Origin: Lachnospiraceae bacterium
Lineage (GTDB): Bacteria > Bacillota > Clostridia > Lachnospirales > Lachnospiraceae
Direction of reading: 5' to 3'
Length of the DNA: 58,229 bases
NCBI GenBank assembly: GCA_022768465.1
Contig: JALELZ010000004.1
Span: forward strand, 1 to 58,229
Shown here: positions 18,625 through 26,764 of the stretch, piece by piece
Numbering within the stretch: position 1 is the stretch's first letter
How the letters are laid out: every line of letters starts with the position of its first letter
Translations under genes and position numbers: made by a program
The notes under the pieces: generated by a model
What the model was told of the DNA's origin: nothing
Seen by the model: only the letters and a program-made list of their open reading frames with translations
The model's database searches: none

Positions 18625-19995
18625 TTAGCTTAATATGATATTCACTGCCTCTTCCATATCTGCAGCAATAAAATCCGGATGCACATCGTATTTGCCGTCC
18701 TTTAATGCATTTCCGGTTAAAACGCCTATAGTCCTAAGGCCGAGCTTTTGTCCGCAGAGAATATCCGCTGTGGAGTCTCCTATCACCCATGAGCCCTTAA
18801 GGTCAATGTTATGTTCTGCGGCAGCTTTAAGTATCATACCGGGCTCGGGCTTTCTGCAGCTGCATTTAAATTTAAGCTCTCTTACCTCGCCGTCAAAGCC
18901 GCTATCAGTATGATGCGGGCAAAAATAAGCTCCGTCAATATAGGCTCCGCACTCTCCAAATCTTGTATCAAGAGCCTTTTGTATTTCATCAAGGCTCTCA
19001 AAATCAGCTTCGCCTCTCGCAACAACAGGCTGATTTGTTATGACTAGAGCAAGGTATTCCGAAGAATTGAGCGTTCTTACAGCTTCAGCTGCCTTAGGTA
19101 AAAGCTCAATAGCTTCCGGTGCGTTAATGAAGCCCTTTTCGACATTAAGAGTACCGTCTCTGTCCATGAATACACATTTTTGTCTGTTTGAAAGATTTCT
19201 TTTTTCATAAAGACCGCTTTCAACAGCTCTTGTGACCTCATCATAACGCTCAGGCGTACCCATATCCTTTACATACTCACTTGAGCTGTAGGCATATACA
19301 CTTCCCTTATCTATCATTTTGTGAATGATATCCTTATCCAGATCCACCTTGCCTTCTATCGGCTCAGGAATAGAATCGAGTGCCTTAGGTGATATAGCAT
19401 AAATGCCTGAATTCACCTGATTGTGATAGAAGAATGTGCGCTCCGCCTTTTTACTGATAAAGCCTGTTACAGGTCTTGAAAGTACTGCCTTTTCATCGCT
19501 TATTGAAGCATTTATTCCGCATTTATCCTCTGTGAAGTCATTTACATTCTTAACTTCATCGGTAACTATGATATCGGAGTCATAGGGATGTGAGTTTGGG
19601 TGAACAAAGAGTGTGACATCAGCGCCTGATTCATTATGGCAGCTCATAAATCTTTCAAAATCAACGGACAGCATCAGATCACCCATCAGAAGAAGAAAGC
19701 TCTCATCAAGCTCCTTCTTAAGATAATACAAGGCTCCGGCAGTGCCCATAGGTCTGTCTTCATTGAAATATGATATTTTAACTCCGAATCTGCTTCCGTC
19801 ACCGAAATGCTCAATAATGCATTCGCTTAAATAGCCTGTTATAAGCTTGATATCCTTAATTCCGCATCTTCTGAGATTTTCTATCTGATATTCAAGTATA
19901 GGCTTACCGAGAACGGGTATCATAGGCTTCGGTATATCCGATGCAACGCTGCGTATCCTTGTTCCGTGCCCTCCGGCCATTATAACTGCCTTCAT
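18625..19995 (-). CDS. Sugar nucleotidyltransferase fused to HAD-IIIA (GmhB-like) phosphatase
   Basis: Residues 1-260 are a sugar-1-phosphate nucleotidyltransferase with GGHGTRIR at 8-15, IPKPMIPV at 21-28 and MGDLM at 104-108, like HddC or GDP-mannose/heptose pyrophosphorylases. Residues 274-456 are a HAD phosphatase with D278-R-D280-GT and the zinc ligands C359, H361, C378 and C380 of GmhB. Together these are two steps of nucleotide-activated glycero-manno-heptose synthesis (bisphosphate phosphatase, then nucleotidyl transfer). The missing kinase and isomerase are not in the window, so the true sugar is uncertain. The start overlaps the GT2 stop (ATGA). Confidence 0.9.
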   Translation of the reverse strand: MKAVIMAGGHGTRIRSVASDIPKPMIPVLGKPILEYQIENLRRCGIKDIKLITGYLSECIIEHFGDGSRFGVKISYFNEDRPMGTAGALYYLKKELDESFLLLMGDLMLSVDFERFMSCHNESGADVTLFVHPNSHPYDSDIIVTDEVKNVNDFTEDKCGINASISDEKAVLSRPVTGFISKKAERTFFYHNQVNSGIYAISPKALDSIPEPIEGKVDLDKDIIHKMIDKGSVYAYSSSEYVKDMGTPERYDEVTRAVESGLYEKRNLSNRQKCVFMDRDGTLNVEKGFINAPEAIELLPKAAEAVRTLNSSEYLALVITNQPVVARGEADFESLDEIQKALDTRFGECGAYIDGAYFCPHHTDSGFDGEVRELKFKCSCRKPEPGMILKAAAEHNIDLKGSWVIGDSTADILCGQKLGLRTIGVLTGNALKDGKYDVHPDFIAADMEEAVNIILS

Positions 19996-20990
19996 CCGTT
20001 CCTCCTTTGTTTGATGATCTTCTTTGCGTAGCTTTTATTCATAGCTAAAAACAACATTGCTCTGTCCGGGATCTTCCTGTATGCCTTTCCCAGTCTGAAG
20101 CCTATGTATTTAAACCCTGATGAAATAACAAGCTCAGGAAGCTCCCTTGCCGCATGATTTTTAATAAGCCATGCCGCTGTATTTTTGACGAGTTTGATTC
20201 CTTCTCCCTCTGATGCAATGCCGTTAAACACCTCCGGATTCATTGCCTGACTCATGCCAAGATCGAAATTTCTGTGAAGCTGCTGCATAGCTGTATAGGT
20301 ATGTGAATGTATAACTCTTGCGGCTGATACATAGCGGCTGATATAGCCGTTTTTCAGTGCCTTTGCGGCATATATCATGTCTTCATTAAATATCGCTGTA
20401 TCGGTAAAGCCTCCAAGCTCGTCATATATCCTCTTTTTGTAGGCACAGCAGACATTTGAGGCAAAAAATGTCTTTATACCGAGTCTGTCAATATCATCTA
20501 TTGTTTTAACACTGTTCTTTGCAGGATAATTAAACTCTCTGGTATAACGCTCTATAGCTCCTGCCCCATCTCTCGGAAGCTGTCTGCCGTAGGCAATTGC
20601 TGTTTTTTCGTCAATCTCAAGTGCCCCTATTAGCTTACCTGTAAGATATTTGTCGTCCGGCACTGCATCATCTGTCATGCATATGAAGGCATCCGCCTCT
20701 GATAATGCAGCTGCTGCTTTTCTTGTGCCTGCATGATCAAACTCGCTCTGCTTGATGCATTTATAAATATATGAGCTGCTGTCTTCAAAAACCTGCTTTA
20801 TGAACCAAAGAGTTTTATCGGGATTACACGCAGCTTCATCCGGAACCGTATTAATAATTATAAGCTTACTGAACGGGCGTTCCTGAACTTTAAGCATCTG
20901 CAAAAGCCGGAGGAAGCTCTCCCCCGGTTTATATGCAGGAATTATTATATCAAATGTATTTATACTGTCCTTCAATGTCCGCTCATCCAA
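19992..20990 (-). CDS. Family 2 glycosyltransferase
   Basis: A GT-A fold is indicated by FDIIIPAYKPGE at about 13-24, the acceptor-side TDDAVP motif near 104-109 that replaces the usual DxD, and NEDM around 212-215. The layout matches rhamnosyltransferase-like GT2 enzymes, which are soluble and add single sugars to lipid-linked glycans at the inner membrane face. There are no transmembrane helices. The frame begins with TTG (at 20990), without a strong ribosome site, so the start is uncertain. It follows the flippase gene by 18 bases. Confidence 0.87.
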   Translation of the reverse strand: MDERTLKDSINTFDIIIPAYKPGESFLRLLQMLKVQERPFSKLIIINTVPDEAACNPDKTLWFIKQVFEDSSSYIYKCIKQSEFDHAGTRKAAAALSEADAFICMTDDAVPDDKYLTGKLIGALEIDEKTAIAYGRQLPRDGAGAIERYTREFNYPAKNSVKTIDDIDRLGIKTFFASNVCCAYKKRIYDELGGFTDTAIFNEDMIYAAKALKNGYISRYVSAARVIHSHTYTAMQQLHRNFDLGMSQAMNPEVFNGIASEGEGIKLVKNTAAWLIKNHAARELPELVISSGFKYIGFRLGKAYRKIPDRAMLFLAMNKSYAKKIIKQRRNG

Positions 20991-21008
20991 TTTCCGAATC
21001 CGTATGCA

Positions 21009-22337
21009 TCAGTCGGCTTTTTCTTCGCCTCTGGCTATATTTATATTCTTCTTAACAGTGCTTGCAAAAACTATCGCAAGAAGCAGCATGTAAGCAGCAT
21101 ACGCAGCCGCTGCTCCTGTCATTCCGTAAGAGGTGACTGCACGTCTTGAAAGTATCGCTGTGCCTATCGCCATAATAAGATAATTCATAAATATCATTTC
21201 CTGCTTTCTCATAATAATAAGCAGATAATAATACAGATTTGTGACTGCATAGAAACAGCCTCCAAGGATTATCATAATAAACTCATAATGTCTGCTTGTA
21301 AGAAGTCCGGTATACTGTGCTCCAAGCATTGTTTCAAGAATATGAAGCACAGGCTTTCCTATGATATAGGTAAGTGCAACGCCTATTACAGACATTATCA
21401 GAATATACATAAACAGTATCCTGCCTGCCTTCTGAAAGCTGTCGTAGGATTTTTCGTCCCACACTCTCGCAAGTCTCGTCATATATGGCTTAATGATGAA
21501 ATTCGCAGCAAGATAAATTACTGAGGTAGGCATAAACAAAATGTTGAAAATGCCGTTGTCAGCATCTGTCATATAGAAATCCACCGCATATTTTGCCGCT
21601 GAGAATATGAAAAAGTCTACAAATACAGACAAGAATATGAGCAATGTACTCTTAACCAGTGCTGGCACCCTTGTTTCCTTATCGTTAGGTCCTGCCTCTG
21701 CTGAGTCGGCATCTGTTCCGTGCCTGAAGCATTCTCCCGGCTGCATAAGCTTATGCACAAGGTATGATCTGAATAAGCTTATGCATATCATCTGCATTCC
21801 TACAGCAAGAGCGGATGACACTATAAGATCCTTTGTTATAACTATTGCAGCACAAAGCACAGCCGCAGAAAGCAGTGTTCTAAAGGTCAGCTCCATGCCT
21901 CCTATATATAGCTTATCTATGCGCTGACATTCACTTTCATAAAGATCGGCTATCGCATCACATATCTTGTAAAGCACGAGCAGGAAAATGACTGAGCATT
22001 TTCTGAAGCCGTAATGCCCGGTAAAGGTCATCACAGCAAGATATATTAATGCTGCAAGGACAGCGATCCCCGAAGTGATAAGTCTCAGCTTTCTGTAGTC
22101 CTCATAAGAATACTCATGTTTTGTGTCAGTTATGTGATATGGTCTGATGCCGAAATACGCAATTATAAACATCTGCTGACCCACGGTCGAAAAGCCGAAG
22201 CTGAAAACACCTCCGTCGTCCGGGCCTGCAAAATGCATGGCGAAAAATGCAAGTACCATAGAAGAAAGCGCATATACAGCGCTTCCTACGGTGTTCCATA
22301 TATAATCCTTTTTTAAGCTTGTCTTATTCTTATCCAT
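21009..22337 (-). CDS. Polysaccharide flippase-like multi-pass membrane protein
   Basis: About 12 hydrophobic segments spread evenly over 442 residues, beginning KKDYIWNTVGSAVYALSSMV, typical of MOP-superfamily Wzx exporters. It would move a lipid-linked oligosaccharide across the membrane. A charged loop around residue 205-225 is the longest cytoplasmic part. It is one of two flippase-type genes in the same operon, separated by three enzyme genes, which suggests two substrates or two stages. Confidence 0.83.
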   Translation of the reverse strand: MDKNKTSLKKDYIWNTVGSAVYALSSMVLAFFAMHFAGPDDGGVFSFGFSTVGQQMFIIAYFGIRPYHITDTKHEYSYEDYRKLRLITSGIAVLAALIYLAVMTFTGHYGFRKCSVIFLLVLYKICDAIADLYESECQRIDKLYIGGMELTFRTLLSAAVLCAAIVITKDLIVSSALAVGMQMICISLFRSYLVHKLMQPGECFRHGTDADSAEAGPNDKETRVPALVKSTLLIFLSVFVDFFIFSAAKYAVDFYMTDADNGIFNILFMPTSVIYLAANFIIKPYMTRLARVWDEKSYDSFQKAGRILFMYILIMSVIGVALTYIIGKPVLHILETMLGAQYTGLLTSRHYEFIMIILGGCFYAVTNLYYYLLIIMRKQEMIFMNYLIMAIGTAILSRRAVTSYGMTGAAAAYAAYMLLLAIVFASTVKKNINIARGEEKAD

Positions 22338-22364
22338 AATTAATAATAATCTCTTTTTAATTGA

Positions 22365-23063
22365 TCAGATGCTCATTATTGCACTAAGCATCCTCTTCAT
22401 GTATTTTGCGGCATTGACAGGATTAAGATATGAGGTTCCTGCCTCTCTTTCGGCAACCCTGACCGGAACTTCTGCAACTCTTGCACCGTGCTTTATAAGC
22501 GCCGCAATAGTATCAGGCTCCGGAGAAAGGTAGCTAAGCTTTGCAAACATCTTTATAATGCGTCTGTCATACATCCTGAGCCCGCAGGTCGGGTCTGTGA
22601 CAACCGCGCCGGTCTTGAATCGGATTGCTGCCCTGATAAGCTTAGAGCCTATATTTCTCATACCGCCCATCTTATTTTCAAGGCCTATAAATCTCGACCC
22701 CATAACTATGTCATAGCCCTCTTCGGCTTTCTTACGCATGGCATCTATATATTCCGGTCTGTGCTGACCGTCACCGTCAAACTGAACAGCATATTTATAG
22801 CCCTTTTCCCATGCATAGATCATACCGTTATGAAAGCATCCGGTAAGCCCGAGATTTATCGGAAGATTCAGCGCATTGTAGCCTCGTCTTCTGCATATCA
22901 CGTCCGTACCGTCAGTAGAACCGTCGGTCACTACAACATAATCAAGCTCCTGATATTTCTCTGTAAGCTCGTCCACAACTCTTTCAATGCTGTCTGCCTC
23001 GTTATATGCCGGTATTACCAGCAGTACATCGCTTTTTTTATTAGTGACTGTATTTTCTGACAT
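22365..23063 (-). CDS. DPM1-like family 2 glycosyltransferase
   Basis: The protein resembles dolichyl-phosphate mannose synthase: LLVIPAYNEADSIE at 14-27, VTDGSTDGT around 45-53, the metal-binding D96-G-D98-GQH, and GSRF near 122-125. Such enzymes load a single sugar onto undecaprenyl phosphate. At 232 residues it lacks the C-terminal transmembrane pair of CsbB-type enzymes, so it is peripheral or soluble. In this operon it is the best candidate to feed GtrA and YfhO. Confidence 0.9.
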   Translation of the reverse strand: MSENTVTNKKSDVLLVIPAYNEADSIERVVDELTEKYQELDYVVVTDGSTDGTDVICRRRGYNALNLPINLGLTGCFHNGMIYAWEKGYKYAVQFDGDGQHRPEYIDAMRKKAEEGYDIVMGSRFIGLENKMGGMRNIGSKLIRAAIRFKTGAVVTDPTCGLRMYDRRIIKMFAKLSYLSPEPDTIAALIKHGARVAEVPVRVAEREAGTSYLNPVNAAKYMKRMLSAIMSI

Positions 23064-23070
23064 ATTATGA

Positions 23071-24099
23071 TCACATTTTCCTTATAGCAATATCTTTATA
23101 TCCGTGAACTCCCGGCTGCTCTTCCATACAGCGGACAGCCTCTTCATGCTTTCCCTGCATCATAAGAATATATGCTCTCGGCACATCTGCTCCGGCAAGA
23201 TAAGAAAACGGGTAACCGCCTCCGAACCTCGCATTTATGTCAATGACATAAGGAGCCATATTATCAGTGCTCATAATGACGTCAACATCAATAAGCCCCA
23301 CTGTCGGAAATGCCGCGGATATCTGCATTCCAAGCTCCGTAAGTACCTTATATTCCTTGTCATCCTTTCCGAGAATGACAGCTTCATCAGTCTCTCCCGA
23401 ACGCATGGCAAGCTTTTTTCTGACAATGGTCTTTATATAGGTTCCGTCAAGATCGGAGATCACATCAAGTCCGTATTCATTGCCCTCTCTGAGCTCCTGA
23501 ATAAGTACGCATTCCTTCTTCGCTGCCTCAGATTCAAATTTGAGATAGCTTTCCTTTATCTCACGCATACACATTCCGTAGGCTGCCTTAAGCTCCTTCT
23601 TGTTGCAGGCCTTTATAATGCCTATAGAACCCATGCCGAAGCGCGGCTTTATTATCACAGGCCAGCTCATAGTCATGGCATCTATCTTAAGAAGAGCACT
23701 GTCGATATCGACATCTGTCTCAGGACATCTTATGCGGTTTCTCCACAGTCTTAAGAACATATTGTATTTATCATTACAGTCTGCCAGAGTTTCTGCATCC
23801 GAAACTATAACCTTCGTGCCCACTGCCTCAAATTCCTTTTTATGTGCCGCCAGCACCGGCAGATCCACATCAAAAAAAGAAACGACCATATCTATCTTAT
23901 GCTCTCGGCATTTTCCTATAAGAAAAGGGATATAGTCGTCATCATAAATGACCGGTGTTAAAAAGTATCCGTCAGCGGCCGGAAGTGCCGGGCTCATCTG
24001 TGAGTTAGACGCAAAAACAAGGCCTTCACCCTGAAGAGCCTTTTTGAAATACTCGACCATATAGGTCCTTCTGCCTGCGCTAGTCAAAAGAATATTCAT
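23071..24099 (-). CDS. ATP-grasp ligase (carbamoyl-phosphate-synthase-like / PylC-like)
   Basis: An N-terminal Rossmann-like part starts MNILLTSAGRRTYMVEYF. An ATP-grasp domain follows with the lid region PVIIKPRFGMGSIGI and the metal-binding end VDVIMSTDNMAPYVIDINARFGGGYPFS. ATP-grasp enzymes join a carboxylate to an amine or thiol through an acyl-phosphate. Relatives in glycan clusters are thought to attach amino acids or build unusual monomers; the substrate is unknown. I start at the ATG at 24099, not an upstream TTG at 24123, because family members begin at MNILLTSAG. Confidence 0.85.
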   Translation of the reverse strand: MNILLTSAGRRTYMVEYFKKALQGEGLVFASNSQMSPALPAADGYFLTPVIYDDDYIPFLIGKCREHKIDMVVSFFDVDLPVLAAHKKEFEAVGTKVIVSDAETLADCNDKYNMFLRLWRNRIRCPETDVDIDSALLKIDAMTMSWPVIIKPRFGMGSIGIIKACNKKELKAAYGMCMREIKESYLKFESEAAKKECVLIQELREGNEYGLDVISDLDGTYIKTIVRKKLAMRSGETDEAVILGKDDKEYKVLTELGMQISAAFPTVGLIDVDVIMSTDNMAPYVIDINARFGGGYPFSYLAGADVPRAYILMMQGKHEEAVRCMEEQPGVHGYKDIAIRKM

Positions 24100-24146
24100 A
24101 CGCAATATATTAACATACCTCAAATAGAACGCAAAGACGTATTTAT

Positions 24147-25109
24147 TTATTTTGGCTGACTTTCTGCTATATCCAAAAACAAAGGATATCCTCCGGTATG
24201 AATAAACAGACAGTTTCCGCTGTAATTATTCTTCTCTATCTCTTTTTCCATACCGTAAAATGCCTTTCCGGTGTAGGTCGGATCAAGCGGCAGTGCATAC
24301 TCAAAGAGCATGCGTTCTATGCATTCAATTATATTATCATCATAAAGGCCGTAGCCACCGCAAAGATAGCTGTCACATATATCAAAGCCATCCGTCTCCG
24401 GAGACATTACCGCAGGATTAAAGCTGTAGAGATTATCAAGAATGACTTCTCTTTCTCTCTCCGCGGTTCTTGCCACAGATATTCCGTGTATAGCCGGACA
24501 CATTTGCGGAGAATATCCGTTTACGGTTATCTCTGTTCTTTCACCTGCAGTTAAGCCGCTTATAGTGGCTCCGGTGCCTGCCGCAAGAAAAATATGATTG
24601 AATAAAACAGCATTTTCTCTCGCCCAGCGCATTATTTCTCCGTACTCCTTAAAGGAAGCCATCATAAGCGCAGTGCGGTTTCCCTGACCGAAACTGTTGC
24701 CGTATATATAATAAGGTTTTCTGCCTGCATCCTTTTCAAGAGCTATAGCTTCTTCCACAGTCTCTCTGACATTTTGTCCGCTGCAGTACATAACTTTTGC
24801 TCCGGAAGAAATCACAAATCGCTCATTCAAAGGAATTTTTGATTCCCCATCAGCATCCTTCTTGATAATGACAGTGCATGGAATTCCATGCTGCATTGCC
24901 ATATGCGCTACCGCCCTGTTCATATTAGAGCCGGGTGAGCCATAGGATATCACAGAATCAAAGCCTCTTTTTTTCATATCCGCAATAAGCTCTGCGGCGA
25001 TCCTTACCTTATTTCCTCCGAACGAAAAAGGTATTTTATCATCTCTTTTTATATATATTCCGGCATTTTTATGCTGCTTAAGAAAATATATAGGGCTTTC
25101 AAATCTCAT
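24147..25109 (-). CDS. PLP enzyme of the ACC deaminase / D-cysteine desulfhydrase family
   Basis: The fold-II PLP enzyme has the Schiff-base motif FGGNKVR with K34, the N-loop SYGSPGSNMNRAVA, and the phosphate-binding AAGTGATISG. Related enzymes deaminate 1-aminocyclopropane carboxylate or release sulfide from D-cysteine; others process D-amino acids or diaminopropionate. The length of 320 residues is usual. It lies 1 base after the flippase and upstream of the ATP-grasp gene, so it may supply or modify an amino acid used in the glycan. This last point is inference. Confidence 0.85.
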   Translation of the reverse strand: MRFESPIYFLKQHKNAGIYIKRDDKIPFSFGGNKVRIAAELIADMKKRGFDSVISYGSPGSNMNRAVAHMAMQHGIPCTVIIKKDADGESKIPLNERFVISSGAKVMYCSGQNVRETVEEAIALEKDAGRKPYYIYGNSFGQGNRTALMMASFKEYGEIMRWARENAVLFNHIFLAAGTGATISGLTAGERTEITVNGYSPQMCPAIHGISVARTAEREREVILDNLYSFNPAVMSPETDGFDICDSYLCGGYGLYDDNIIECIERMLFEYALPLDPTYTGKAFYGMEKEIEKNNYSGNCLFIHTGGYPLFLDIAESQPK

Positions 25110-25110
25110 A

Positions 25111-26622
25111 TCACAGCTTCTTTCCGACTACAAGCTTCATAGTTTCTACAAGATATCTGAGACTTTCCATCCTGAATAAAAGTGCAGCAGCTAAATATAT
25201 AAAGCCTCCTACAGCTATCTGAACCACCATAAGCACAAGGCAGCTTCCTGCAGATATCGCTCCTGATAAAAATGCAGCACTTCCGCCGTACATGATTATC
25301 TCAATAACATAAACAGCAATTCCCATAAAAGTTGAAAGGATGAATTCAGGAAGAATATCCTTCCACTGCTCAAACGGGCCGTAGCCAACTATTTTTTTAT
25401 TCGGCCATCCGTTTATAAAGGTACACACATAGTCAAACAGTGCCTTCATAAGGAGCATGCCGCCTATTCCGAGTCTGATACTTAATATGAGGACAGCAAC
25501 ACCTATGATCTTTTTAATGATCTCAAGCTTTAAGTAAATATCACTTCTTCCGTTGGCATTGATAGCCTGAAGATTTGCGATATGAATGTGCCATACACTG
25601 TAGGAAAGACAGCATAAACGAAGCATCGGCACCGCCGGCATCCACTCAGGGCCTAACAGCAGCATGACCATAGAATCTGCTACTGCCATAACTCCTATAA
25701 GTGCCGGGAACATTACAAAGCCCGAAAGCTTTATCGTTCTTCTCAGCATGCTCTTTGCCTTTTGCTTTTCATCCTGAGTCTTTGAAAATGCAGGAAGCAT
25801 GACGGCCTGCACAGTCGATGCCATGGAATTAACTATGACCTGCGGGAACTGGTTTCCTCTGTTATAAAAGCCGACCATTGCCGCATCATAAAGTCTTGAA
25901 ATAAAAGGAGTGTAGATATTGGAGTATGCCGTATCGATAAGTCCTGAAACGAGCACCTTCCAACCGTAAGAAAACAATCTCTTAAGTCGTTCCGCAGAAA
26001 CTGCAAATTTCGGACGCCACTTAAGACTGATATAAAGAAAAGCCATAAGACAGATATTCTTTATCAGCTGCTGCAATACTAACGCCCAAGTTCCTGCCCC
26101 CTTAAATGCAGCAATAACACCGGCAATTCCCGAAAAAATATCGGCAAGTATCGTAGCAATGCACTGAAGCCTGAAATTCATGCTCCTTGCAACTATAGCT
26201 ATCTCAACAGATACCACAGAACCTGAAAACAGCATAAGTGCAAGCACTCTCAGCATAGGTGTGATATCAGAGTCGCTGAAGAAATCCGCTATATACGGCG
26301 CCGACGCAAATATAAATGTATAAAGTGCAGCCGATATGATAAGACCTATCCATAAAACCGAGCTTAAATCCAGATCATTAACCTCTTTTTTCTGAATAAG
26401 TGCGGTCTGGAAGCCATTCTGAATAATAACATTGGCAACCGAAATAAAAATAAGCATAGTCGCCATTGTGCCGTATTTTTCAGGTCCGAGCAGTCTTGCC
26501 AGAACAACAGAAATAAGGAAGGTGACCAGCTGATCGCCTCCGTTCTCCATGGCCTTCCAGAAAAAGCCCGATATTACATTTTTTTTGATGCCGCTGTTCT
26601 GCTCCAATTTATGAGTCCTCAT
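25111..26622 (-). CDS. Lipopolysaccharide/teichuronic-type flippase (MOP superfamily)
   Basis: The 503-residue protein has about 14 helices and the early pattern SGFFWKAMENGGDQLVTFLISVVLARLLGPEKYG, common to the Wzx/TuaB branch of polysaccharide exporters. It would flip an undecaprenyl-linked repeat unit. It is the first gene of the long minus-strand operon, with a sigma-A-type promoter about 30 bases upstream. No strong ribosome binding site is visible before the ATG. Confidence 0.9.
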   Translation of the reverse strand: MRTHKLEQNSGIKKNVISGFFWKAMENGGDQLVTFLISVVLARLLGPEKYGTMATMLIFISVANVIIQNGFQTALIQKKEVNDLDLSSVLWIGLIISAALYTFIFASAPYIADFFSDSDITPMLRVLALMLFSGSVVSVEIAIVARSMNFRLQCIATILADIFSGIAGVIAAFKGAGTWALVLQQLIKNICLMAFLYISLKWRPKFAVSAERLKRLFSYGWKVLVSGLIDTAYSNIYTPFISRLYDAAMVGFYNRGNQFPQVIVNSMASTVQAVMLPAFSKTQDEKQKAKSMLRRTIKLSGFVMFPALIGVMAVADSMVMLLLGPEWMPAVPMLRLCCLSYSVWHIHIANLQAINANGRSDIYLKLEIIKKIIGVAVLILSIRLGIGGMLLMKALFDYVCTFINGWPNKKIVGYGPFEQWKDILPEFILSTFMGIAVYVIEIIMYGGSAAFLSGAISAGSCLVLMVVQIAVGGFIYLAAALLFRMESLRYLVETMKLVVGKKL

Positions 26623-26651
26623 TTCAATGCCCGATTAAGCCTTCAGGCATC

Positions 26652-26680
26652 ATTATATATAAAAAATTCTCATTACTCAA
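26652..26680 (-). promoter_or_regulatory. Promoter of the long glycan operon
   Basis: Read on the minus strand, TTGAGT at 26675-26680 is followed after 17 bases by a perfect TATAAT at 26652-26657. The predicted start near 26645 gives a leader of only about 23 bases, which carries a small GCC/GGC hairpin. It is the only clear promoter I find upstream of the roughly 18-kb gene run. Confidence 0.7.
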
Positions 26681-26686
26681 AGAAAA

Positions 26687-26750
26687 TGTCGGCACTGCCT
26701 TTTACTGCATGCCGGCATTTTCCGGATAGTGCCGAAAAGACTTCGGCACT
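26687..26750 (-). terminator. Tandem hairpins at the end of the L,D-transpeptidase gene
   Basis: A 9-bp stem (AGTGCCGAA at 26728-26736 with TTCGGCACT at 26742-26750) lies just after the transpeptidase stop. A second imperfect stem built from TGTCGGCA and TGCCGGCA follows at 26687-26720, ending near TTTTCTTT on the minus strand. The two share the core TGCCG and could pair in alternative ways. They most likely terminate transcription before the operon promoter. Confidence 0.65.
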
Positions 26751-26764
26751 TTATATTTAACTGA

